Source: Cytophagales bacterium (GTDB lineage: Bacteria > Bacteroidota > Bacteroidia > Cytophagales > Cyclobacteriaceae). Taken from it: a stretch of 64,000 bases of DNA. Where the stretch lies: contig JAFLBQ010000001.1 of the NCBI GenBank assembly GCA_017303805.1, positions 62,001 to 126,000 of the forward strand, given 5' to 3'. Below, one piece after another: positions 24,832 to 31,801 of this stretch. Every line of letters begins with the position of its first letter. The first letter of the stretch is position 1. The notes beneath the pieces are model-generated. The model ran no database searches, had not been told where the DNA came from, and saw only the letters and a program-made list of their open reading frames with translations. The translations under genes and the position numbers were made by a program.

Positions 24832-25654
24832 CAACCACCAACCTAAATCCTGTATCATATCCACTTCCGGGGCCAGCGGCATGGGTCATGTAAGTAGCAT
24901 TTTTAACATCGCCATAAAAGCAAGAGCCTTTAAGCACGTGGTGTTTTGCTTTAGCAGGCGGAGATGGTTCGGCAAAAATCTTTTCGTTATAAAAATCATC
25001 AACCCATTCCCACACGTTGCCCAGCATATCGTAGAGTCCCCAGGCATTGGGTTGTTTTTGTCCTACGGCTTGTGGTGTTTGTTTTGCAATATGGGCGGTT
25101 GCATTGATTTCACTCCATGCAATATCATGCGGGTTACCGGCACGCGCTGCATATTCCCATTCAAATTCGGTAGGCAGCCGATAGTGCGCTTTACCCTTTT
25201 CGAGGTGGTTGAGTTTTTTAATAAATGCCTGTACTTCTTTCCAGCTAACATTTTCTACCGGAAAATTTTCTGTGTTACCTGCCATGCGGGTACCTTGAAA
25301 GTATGCCGGATTGTTGCCCATAACGTGTTGCCACTGGGCTTGGGTTATTTCAAATTTGCCAATGTAGAATGAATGCGGAATGGTTACTTCAAAACCAGGA
25401 CGTGCCGCTTGCAGTGCAAGGGCTTGGGCAGTTTCATACACACTTGCTTTCAGAGCGGGTAAGCCCATATCATCGGCAGGGCCCTTGCGGTATTGTTCCA
25501 GAAAACCAAATTGCGATGTGGTAGGTGTAAATTTGCCAAGCACAAAGCTCCCGGCCGGCACTTCGATAAACGATATACCTACACTGTTTATATATTGATT
25601 TTGACTCCAACCCGAAAGTGTTGCGGCCAATAAAAAAACAACAGTTAAACGCAT
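24809..25654 (-). CDS. Secreted formylglycine-generating-enzyme-like (SUMF1 fold) protein
   Basis: 281 residues with a signal peptide ending near LSGWSQ. The SUMF1/FGE-sulfatase domain is clear: FIEVPAGSFVLG, FEITQAQWQHVMGNNPAYF, PVENVSWKEVQAFIKKL, YRLPTEFEWEYAAR, MLGNVWEWVDDFY and DTGFRLVVEL. The paired active-site cysteines of true FGE near the C-terminus are not evident, so enzyme activity is doubtful; GldK-like and other structural uses of the fold are known. The last residues (VSSNQ) are encoded by the heptamer repeat. It starts 5 bases after the beta-lactamase-like gene. Confidence 0.85.
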   Translation of the reverse strand: MRLTVVFLLAATLSGWSQNQYINSVGISFIEVPAGSFVLGKFTPTTSQFGFLEQYRKGPADDMGLPALKASVYETAQALALQAARPGFEVTIPHSFYIGKFEITQAQWQHVMGNNPAYFQGTRMAGNTENFPVENVSWKEVQAFIKKLNHLEKGKAHYRLPTEFEWEYAARAGNPHDIAWSEINATAHIAKQTPQAVGQKQPNAWGLYDMLGNVWEWVDDFYNEKIFAEPSPPAKAKHHVLKGSCFYGDVKNATYMTHAAGPGSGYDTGFRLVVELVSSNQ

Positions 25655-25659
25655 AGGGG

Positions 25660-26934
25660 CTAATCCGTAATACTCTGGTAAACCAGCACTTTGTAGATGT
25701 CGTCAATTTCGCGATGGGGCCCCCACATCTGGCGATAGAGCAGCACCACCAGTCTTTCTTTTGGATCTACCCAATACGTTGTAGAAAAGGCACCACCCCA
25801 GCTAAAGGTACCTTGCTGATGCGGTAGCATAGATGATCCTTTTTCGGTTACGATGCTGAAACCCAAACCAAACTTATTGTCACCAAGATTCAAATCGCCA
25901 ATCTGGTTCATGGTCATCATGCGCACGCTGTTGCGTGAAAGAATGCGGGCTCCATTGTACTCGCCTCCATTTAAAAGCATTTGTAAAAAGATGGCATAGT
26001 CATAAATGGTAGAAGACAAACCGGCACCGCCCGAAAAATAGGCGGTAGGTTGTAACGGGTAGTTGATACTGGTGCCGAGGCCGGCACCGGCTTTTTCAAG
26101 CTGGCCATTGTTATTGGTGATAAAGAAGTTTACCAGGCGTTCGGCTTTTTCTTGCGGAAGGTTAAAGTATGTATCGTTCATGCCCAGCGGCTGAAAGATC
26201 CGGTCGTGGAAAAATTTTTCGAGTGTGGTGCCCGACCATACTTCTACCAGCCGGCCCAGCACATCGGTGTTGAGGCCGTACGTCCAGCGCTCGCCCGGTT
26301 GGTGCATGAGCGGTAACGAAGCCAACCGGTTGATGGCATCTTCCAACGTATCGTTATGAATATCCAGGCCGGCAGTAATTTTATTTTTTGCATAAATGGA
26401 ATTCGCCTCGGGGCTTCCGATTTGCGCGTAGCCGATACCCGAGGTATGTGTTAATAGATCGCGCACGGTAATCGGCCGCTTTGCGGGCACGGTGGTGTAG
26501 GTGGTATCTTTTGGATTAAATTTTTCCAACACTGAGATTTTAGCAAATGCCGGAATGTAGGTAGCTACCGGATCGTCCAATAAAAATTTTCCTTCTTCGT
26601 AGAGCATCATCGCGGCCACGCTGGTTATGGCTTTGGTTTGTGAGGCAATCCGAAAAATGTCATCGGGTTTTAGTGGTTGCCTGGTTTGTAAATCGTTGTA
26701 CCCAATTGCTTTGTGGTAAACCACGCGGCTATCATGGGCAACAAAAGCAACGGCTCCGTTTATCCAACCCTGGTTGGTGTAATGGGTAAGCATAGAATCG
26801 ATGCGGGCCAGGCGTTGGCTCGAAAAGCCGGCCGACTCAGGTTGAACGGCTGCGAGCTTATCGATGCGCTCAACAACCGGGGGCTGGCAACTCAGCAGCA
26901 GTATCAGTAACACAGAAAGACTGGATTTTTTCAT
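25660..26934 (-). CDS. Serine hydrolase of the class C beta-lactamase family, lipoprotein
   Basis: 424 residues. A lipoprotein signal ends LLLLSC (Cys at residue 16). The beta-lactamase-type domain has the SxxK motif in RIASQTKAITS (near residue 96), the YxN motif in WTYGLNTD, and the phrase LLTHTSGIGY. Such envelope proteins act as esterases, DD-peptidases or D-amino-acid hydrolases; the real substrate is unknown. It is the first of a minus-strand trio with the SUMF1-like and DUF1080 genes. Confidence 0.88.
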   Translation of the reverse strand: MKKSSLSVLLILLLSCQPPVVERIDKLAAVQPESAGFSSQRLARIDSMLTHYTNQGWINGAVAFVAHDSRVVYHKAIGYNDLQTRQPLKPDDIFRIASQTKAITSVAAMMLYEEGKFLLDDPVATYIPAFAKISVLEKFNPKDTTYTTVPAKRPITVRDLLTHTSGIGYAQIGSPEANSIYAKNKITAGLDIHNDTLEDAINRLASLPLMHQPGERWTYGLNTDVLGRLVEVWSGTTLEKFFHDRIFQPLGMNDTYFNLPQEKAERLVNFFITNNNGQLEKAGAGLGTSINYPLQPTAYFSGGAGLSSTIYDYAIFLQMLLNGGEYNGARILSRNSVRMMTMNQIGDLNLGDNKFGLGFSIVTEKGSSMLPHQQGTFSWGGAFSTTYWVDPKERLVVLLYRQMWGPHREIDDIYKVLVYQSITD

Positions 26935-27017
26935 ATCAGGTAATTTTGAAAACTAAACTTAACACTACGCAGCGGCAATTCAAACGGAATGTTTTCGGCT
27001 GGGCGAATGAGGAATTG

Positions 27018-27407
27018 CTACAATTTTTTTAAGGAACGCTGAAGCGCCCAGTACGCGCGGCCATAACCAACCAGAATTTCTTCGCCAGCTTTTATAGTTC
27101 GGGTTGCTTCAATGAAACAGCGAGTGCCATAGCTAACGTATTCGGCATTGTTGAGCAGGCCTTTTTTGCGGCTGCTGCCACCTGCATCGTTGGCATACCG
27201 GCCTTTTGCCCGGGTGCGTTGGGCATCAATGGCCATGCGGTGTGTTACCCGTAACAGGTAGCCGTTGTGCCCGTCTGTGTGTTTCACATCTTTCCATTTA
27301 CACAAACGGCCTTTGTATTCAATTATCTGCTGGCCTTTACGCAGTGTGCGGGTGGTAAATAATCCTTTACCGGCCTGCGGCAGCGTGGATTTTTTTACAA
27401 ACAACAT
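27018..27407 (-). CDS. SET-domain protein
   Basis: 129 residues, just the size of a minimal SET domain. Visible are KSTLPQAGKGLFTTRTLRKGQ at the start, YANDAGGSSRKKGLLNNAEY in place of the usual NHSC motif, and the closing KAGEEILVGYGRAYW. The fold transfers methyl groups to protein lysines using S-adenosylmethionine. The Asn and the C-terminal Tyr are kept although the Cys of NHSC is not. The target is unknown. It starts 17 bases before the stop of the phosphate transporter gene would end, on the same strand and downstream of it. Confidence 0.8.
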   Translation of the reverse strand: MLFVKKSTLPQAGKGLFTTRTLRKGQQIIEYKGRLCKWKDVKHTDGHNGYLLRVTHRMAIDAQRTRAKGRYANDAGGSSRKKGLLNNAEYVSYGTRCFIEATRTIKAGEEILVGYGRAYWALQRSLKKL

Positions 27408-27424
27408 GGGGTGGTTAAAATACC

Positions 27425-29638
27425 TTAGGCCGGGTGGTTTTTATATACTTCCTGTAAGGTTAACACGGCATCGGCTACATCGCGCATCTCCAGCAGCAAC
27501 CGGGTTTGTAACATGCCCATGCGATTTCCGATTTCATCTTTTTGAATGTCAGCCACCAGTTCGTCCACGCTTTTGTTTAAGAAGTGTTGCAGGCGAATGG
27601 CTTCGTCATGCAAGGGTGGTTGCTGTTTGGAAATGGCGGCTCCGCTTTTTTGCAGAAAGTGGCTCATTTGTTTTTCAAGTGTTTCGGTTAGTTCCGCGTA
27701 TTTCTTTTTGGGTGGTGCGTGGTGGTTTACCACGTGGGTCATGATCACATCGTTTATAAGTCGGGAGCTTTGGTATAAATCCTGCATCAGGTCAAACACA
27801 TGAATGTACAGCCGTCCGGTGGCCAGGTTGCCTTTGTCCATCTTACGCACATATTTAATAATGCGCGAGTCGAACTTTTCGTTTTGCTGTTTTAACTTTT
27901 CTAACTGGGTGTAGGCTTTGCGCAACGACTCTGCATTTTCGGTAAGCAGGGCTCTTAAACTTTTCTCTAACGTTGCCTGAATGGTTGCCAGCGCATGCGC
28001 GGTGTTCTTTCTACTTTCTTCCACAGCCTGTTGGGTACTTAACTGCTTTTGTTCCAGCAGGGGAGCATCGGTGCGGGCTTCTTTCTCTTTCTTTTTAAAA
28101 ACCAGGTGGCTGCGCACTAATAAAAAGCCGGCAACCACGGCCAGGGCCACCATTCCTGTAAAGCCCGTGTGGTACATAATAAATGCCAGCAAACCGCTGG
28201 CCAAAAGGGCAACGGCTGCGGTAACAAGCCAGCCGGCAATAACATTAATTACTCCGGCTACGCGGTACACCGCACTTTCACGGCCCCAGGCCTGATCGGC
28301 AAAGGAAGAGCCCATTGCCACCATAAATGTTACAAAAGTTGTACTAAGCGGAAGTTTTTGCGAAGTGCCGTATGCAATAAGTAAGCTGGCCACCACCATG
28401 TTTACGCTGGCGCGCACCAGGTCGAACGAAGCCTGATCTGCGGCTACATCTCCGGAACTTTCCTTTTGAAACTGAACTGAAATTTTGGAAGACCAACTTT
28501 CAGGAACAACCTTTTCAACAGCCCGCCCGGCCCACATGGCGCTACCCACCAACACCCGCGATACCAGGTTGGGTTTAAATTTTTCATCGCCTTCATCTTG
28601 CCGGCCCAGCGACACTTCGGTTTCAGTTACTTTACGGCTTTTGGAATTAGTCCATAACGTAATAACCATTATTACTCCGCCTGTAAACAAAAGCCAGGTA
28701 GGGGTTGCGATTTTCTGATTGAGGATGCTCATAGAAAAATCGGATGCAGCCACGCCCGATTGTGCCCACACCTGAAACGAAACCAGGCCGGCTACCGAAA
28801 CCCCGATAAAGTTTACCAGGTCGTTGCCGGCAAACGCCATGGCCAGCGAGAAGGTGCCCAGCAACACAACCCCTTTTAAGGGGTTAATTTTTTTCCACCA
28901 CATTAATACCTGTATAATAATAGACCAGGCCACCACCGAGATTAGCACAATGGGCAACGTATTTTCAGTAATCCATTTTATCTGAGCATCGGTAATAAAA
29001 GCACTGCCTTTGGCGCCTTTAATCAATAGGAAATAGATAATGCTGGTAATGGCCAACCCGCTGAACAAGGCTCCGTACTTACGCAACGATTTTTTCAATT
29101 TAAAGGAAAAAATAATGCGGGCAATGTGCTGCACTACCGAGCCGACAATAAACGATAGGAACACCGAAAGAAAAATGCCCACGATAATTGTAACTGCGCT
29201 GGAGTAATTAATTATCTCCGGCCATTTCTCAAAACCAAAGCCGCTGTCGAACGCAATGAGTAACCCGGTTACCAGGGCTGCACCCAGCAATTCAAAAATA
29301 AGCGATACGGTGGTGGAGGTTGGCAAGCCAAGCGAGTTAAAGAAATCTAACAGAATGATGTCGGTAAGCATTACCGCCATAAATACAATCATTATCTTAT
29401 CGAACGAAAAGTAGGTGGGATTGAAAATGCCATTGCGGGCTATCTCCATCATGCCGCTGGAAAACATCGATCCGCACACAATGCCGAGGCTGGCTACTAA
29501 CAGAATAACTTTAAAAGATGCTACCCGCGAGCCAATGGCAGAGTTCAGAAAATTAACCGCATCGTTACTCACGCCAACAATCAAATCCACAACGGCAATA
29601 GCCATCAGAATTACGATAAGAGCCAGGTAGAAATTCAT
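27425..29638 (-). CDS. PiT-family inorganic phosphate transporter with a PhoU-like C-terminal domain
   Basis: 737 residues. The N-terminal two thirds carry about ten to twelve membrane helices with the PiT signature GVSNDAVNFLNSAIGSR and, in the second repeat, FAGNDLVNFIGVSVAG; TSTTVSLIFELLGAA and STTFVTFMVAMGSSFADQAWG are the matching half motifs. From about residue 530 a soluble, helical, charged segment resembles PhoU or DUF47. The protein takes up phosphate with a cation, and the attached PhoU-like part may regulate it. Separate PiT and DUF47 genes are the commoner arrangement elsewhere. Confidence 0.9.
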   Translation of the reverse strand: MNFYLALIVILMAIAVVDLIVGVSNDAVNFLNSAIGSRVASFKVILLVASLGIVCGSMFSSGMMEIARNGIFNPTYFSFDKIMIVFMAVMLTDIILLDFFNSLGLPTSTTVSLIFELLGAALVTGLLIAFDSGFGFEKWPEIINYSSAVTIIVGIFLSVFLSFIVGSVVQHIARIIFSFKLKKSLRKYGALFSGLAITSIIYFLLIKGAKGSAFITDAQIKWITENTLPIVLISVVAWSIIIQVLMWWKKINPLKGVVLLGTFSLAMAFAGNDLVNFIGVSVAGLVSFQVWAQSGVAASDFSMSILNQKIATPTWLLFTGGVIMVITLWTNSKSRKVTETEVSLGRQDEGDEKFKPNLVSRVLVGSAMWAGRAVEKVVPESWSSKISVQFQKESSGDVAADQASFDLVRASVNMVVASLLIAYGTSQKLPLSTTFVTFMVAMGSSFADQAWGRESAVYRVAGVINVIAGWLVTAAVALLASGLLAFIMYHTGFTGMVALAVVAGFLLVRSHLVFKKKEKEARTDAPLLEQKQLSTQQAVEESRKNTAHALATIQATLEKSLRALLTENAESLRKAYTQLEKLKQQNEKFDSRIIKYVRKMDKGNLATGRLYIHVFDLMQDLYQSSRLINDVIMTHVVNHHAPPKKKYAELTETLEKQMSHFLQKSGAAISKQQPPLHDEAIRLQHFLNKSVDELVADIQKDEIGNRMGMLQTRLLLEMRDVADAVLTLQEVYKNHPA

Positions 29639-29725
29639 AAAATAAATTAGGCCTCAAAATTAAGGATTTGGGCTAATCCTGCTTTAGAATAATGGTACCT
29701 TTAAGGCGCACTTTTTTGCAGACGG

Positions 29726-30124
29726 ATGAAGGACTTTAAAAAATATTTTATTATTACCACCCAACCCGACCAGGTGTACCTGGCGCTTACCACCGAGGCT
29801 ACCATTCAATTATGGACGGGCGATAAGGCCGAGATGAAACCCGAGCCCGGCACCGAGTTTTCGCTGTGGGATGGAAGCATTGTAGGTAAAAACCTGGAAT
29901 TAGAGCCCGGCAAAAAAGTAGTGCAGCAGTGGTACTTTGGCGATCAGGCGGAACCTTCTATCGTAACTATAAAACTCCATCCGCACGATCAGGGTACTTC
30001 CGTGGAAGTAAGACACACAAACATTCCGGATGAAGACTACGAGGAGATTGCAGAAGGTTGGATTCATACCTACATGGCTTCGTTGCAGGAGTTTTACGAA
30101 GGCGAACCGGAGCGAGACCAGTAA
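29726..30124 (+). CDS. SRPBCC (AHSA1-like) domain protein
   Basis: 132 residues. The order YFIITTQPDQVYLALTTEATIQLWTG, then EFSLWDGSIVGKNLELEPGKKVVQQW and a C-terminal helix GWIHTYMASLQEFYEG is that of the Aha1-type SRPBCC fold. Role unknown. It is divergent from the phosphate transporter gene and convergent with the MaoC gene, whose stop is directly adjacent. Confidence 0.85.
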   Translation: MKDFKKYFIITTQPDQVYLALTTEATIQLWTGDKAEMKPEPGTEFSLWDGSIVGKNLELEPGKKVVQQWYFGDQAEPSIVTIKLHPHDQGTSVEVRHTNIPDEDYEEIAEGWIHTYMASLQEFYEGEPERDQ

Positions 30125-30586
30125 CTAGTTGAAGTGATATAAAAACACCAACAACCCGTTAAACGCAGGCTTGGGATTATCTTTAATTTCTAAAGTAACC
30201 TCTACTTCAAATTTGGTAATGCCGCGCAGGTTGGCGATAGAATGCAGTTTGGCGCGCAGGCGAACTTCGCTGTTTACCAACACCGGCTGATTGAATTTAA
30301 ATTTTTCGATGCCGTAGTTGATCATCATTTTTACATTGCGAAACTCTGCAATCTGATCCCACAGGTGTGGCACTAACGACAAGGTCAGATAGCCGTGTGC
30401 AATCGTACTTTTAAATTGCGATTCGGTTGCGGCCCGTTGCGGATCGGTGTGTATCCACTGATGATCCAGGGTTGCATCGGCAAACAAGGTTATTTGTTCC
30501 TGCGAGATTTTCAGGTACTCCGAAACTCCCAGTTCTTTACCTTTATAGGTTTCAAATTCTTCGTAACTGCTGATGAGAAGGGGCAT
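30125..30586 (-). CDS. MaoC-family (R)-hydratase-like dehydratase
   Basis: 153 residues from the ATG at 30586, where the family begins (SYEEFETYKGKELGVSEYL); the open frame reaches 30616. The hot-dog hydratase motif is intact: FADATLDHQWIHTDPQRA followed by TIAHGYLTLSLVPHL, with the catalytic Asp and His. It hydrates trans-2-enoyl-CoA thioesters in fatty acid or polyester metabolism. It stands alone. Confidence 0.9.
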   Translation of the reverse strand: MPLLISSYEEFETYKGKELGVSEYLKISQEQITLFADATLDHQWIHTDPQRAATESQFKSTIAHGYLTLSLVPHLWDQIAEFRNVKMMINYGIEKFKFNQPVLVNSEVRLRAKLHSIANLRGITKFEVEVTLEIKDNPKPAFNGLLVFLYHFN

Positions 30587-30645
30587 TGATTTTAGTAGGT
30601 TTGTAATGGCAGCCAATTTAAAAATTCATTCACATCTTTCATAGC

Positions 30646-31128
30646 ATGGCAAAAAAGCAACGTTTTGAAATTGAAGCAAGGCTGGTAGAATACAGCGATA
30701 CGCTGGTGAATACGGTGCTGGAGCTGCCAACCGCGGTGGTGAAGCAATTGCCCGTGGGGCGCGTGCGGGTTGAGGGCCACATCAATACGGTACCCTTTAA
30801 CCTGGGCATACAGTACAAGAAAACGGGGGCGCGGTACCTGAGCATAAGCAAGGTGTTGTGCAAGGCTGCAAAGATAAAACCGGGCGATAAAGTAAAAGTG
30901 AGTTTTCAATTGGTTGATGCCGATAAACTTGATCTGCCTGAAGAGATGGAAGCCGTGCTGGCACAAGATGAAGCCGGTGCGAAATTGTGGAATAAACTTA
31001 CGGTTGGCTTACAGCGCAGCCTGGTACACTATATTAATAGTACCAAAAATGTGGACTTGCGCGTTGAGCGCGCGTTGTACCTTATTAATAAAGTAAAGTC
31101 AGGGGCGTATAAGAGCAGGATGAAATGA
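30646..31128 (+). CDS. YdeI/OmpD-associated family protein with DUF1905
   Basis: 160 residues. The N-terminal 95 residues form a DUF1905 barrel (RVRVEGHINTVPFNLGIQ, KPGDKVKVSFQL). The C-terminal part, EEMEAVLAQDEAGAKLWNKLT followed by a basic helix, is the YdeI/OmpD-associated helical end. Function unproven in the family. It is divergent from the MaoC gene. Confidence 0.8.
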   Translation: MAKKQRFEIEARLVEYSDTLVNTVLELPTAVVKQLPVGRVRVEGHINTVPFNLGIQYKKTGARYLSISKVLCKAAKIKPGDKVKVSFQLVDADKLDLPEEMEAVLAQDEAGAKLWNKLTVGLQRSLVHYINSTKNVDLRVERALYLINKVKSGAYKSRMK

Positions 31129-31136
31129 GGGTGCTG

Positions 31137-31262
31137 GGTTGCTAGTTGCTCGCTGCTGGTTACTGGTTGCTCGCTGCTGGTTGCTGGTTACTGGCTTTTT
31201 TAACCGAATACTTAACACTGAATACCGCTTACCGATTACTGATTACCGATTACTGAACACCC
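31137..31262. repeat. 7-bp tandem repeat array, about 18 units in continuous register
   Basis: From 31137 the bases divide without a break into heptamers: GGTTGCT, AGTTGCT, CGCTGCT, GGTTACT, GGTTGCT, CGCTGCT, GGTTGCT, GGTTACT, then a T-rich switch and AATACTT, AACACTG, AATACCG, CTTACCG, ATTACTG, ATTACCG, ATTACTG, AACACCC. The first half is G/T-rich (GGTTRCT), the second A/C-rich (ATTACYG), but the 7-base phase is kept across the switch. It fills the whole gap between two plus-strand genes. Confidence 0.85.
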
Positions 31263-31271
31263 AAAACCCCA

Positions 31272-31667
31272 ATGCCCGAAATAGACATCCCCATAAAACC
31301 CAAAGTTGAAACTGATGTCCTCACCGCGATCGACACACGGACGCTGGAAGACCAGCACGTGTATGTGCATTGCTACTACAAAAATGAGTTGAACGAAATG
31401 CTGATTCGAGTTTGGCGATCTACTTTTTTGGTTGATAATAGCAGCGGAACCCGAAGCGAATTGGTGCATGCCGAAAATATTTCGTACGCCCCCCAATGGA
31501 CAATCATTCCCGGTAAAAAAGTGTTTTCTTTCCTGCTTATTTTTTCTGCGTTACCAAAAGATTGCAGGCAGTTCGATTTGGTAGAGGATATTCCCCAAGC
31601 CGGGGGCTTCTTCATTCCGGCTATTCAACGCAACGAGTTGGATGTGTACCATGTGGATATACTGTAG
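31272..31667 (+). CDS. Conserved protein of unknown function
   Basis: 131 residues, predicted all-beta, no signal peptide or membrane segment. Features are a Tyr-rich strand YVHCYYKNELNEMLIRVWRSTFL and a PGKKVFSFLLIFSALPKDC segment; the build fits a small sandwich or cupin-like domain, but I cannot name it. It is framed on both sides by heptamer arrays, and its TAG stop is formed with the first bases of the downstream one. Confidence 0.65.
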   Translation: MPEIDIPIKPKVETDVLTAIDTRTLEDQHVYVHCYYKNELNEMLIRVWRSTFLVDNSSGTRSELVHAENISYAPQWTIIPGKKVFSFLLIFSALPKDCRQFDLVEDIPQAGGFFIPAIQRNELDVYHVDIL

Positions 31668-31791
31668 TTGCTAGTTACTCGCTTCTGGTCACTAGCTGCT
31701 TGTTGTATTGACTAATTTACTAAAACCAAATACTGAAAACCGATTACCGATTACTGATTACCGATTACCACATACTCACCACCTAATACTA
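31666..31791. repeat. 7-bp tandem repeat array, about 18 units in continuous register
   Basis: Units include AGTTGCT, AGTTACT, CGCTTCT, GGTCACT, AGCTGCT, then after a switch AATACTG, AAAACCG, ATTACCG, ATTACTG, ATTACCG, ATTACCA. Layout, length and order of the two halves copy the array at 31137. The first unit overlaps the stop codon of the preceding gene, and the array ends just before the hrpB start. Confidence 0.85.
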
Positions 31792-31801
31792 TCTTGCACC
31801 C

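Noticed and set aside
31137-31791. CRISPR array
   Set aside because: The repeats are 7 bases long, directly adjacent and without spacers, and there are no cas genes.
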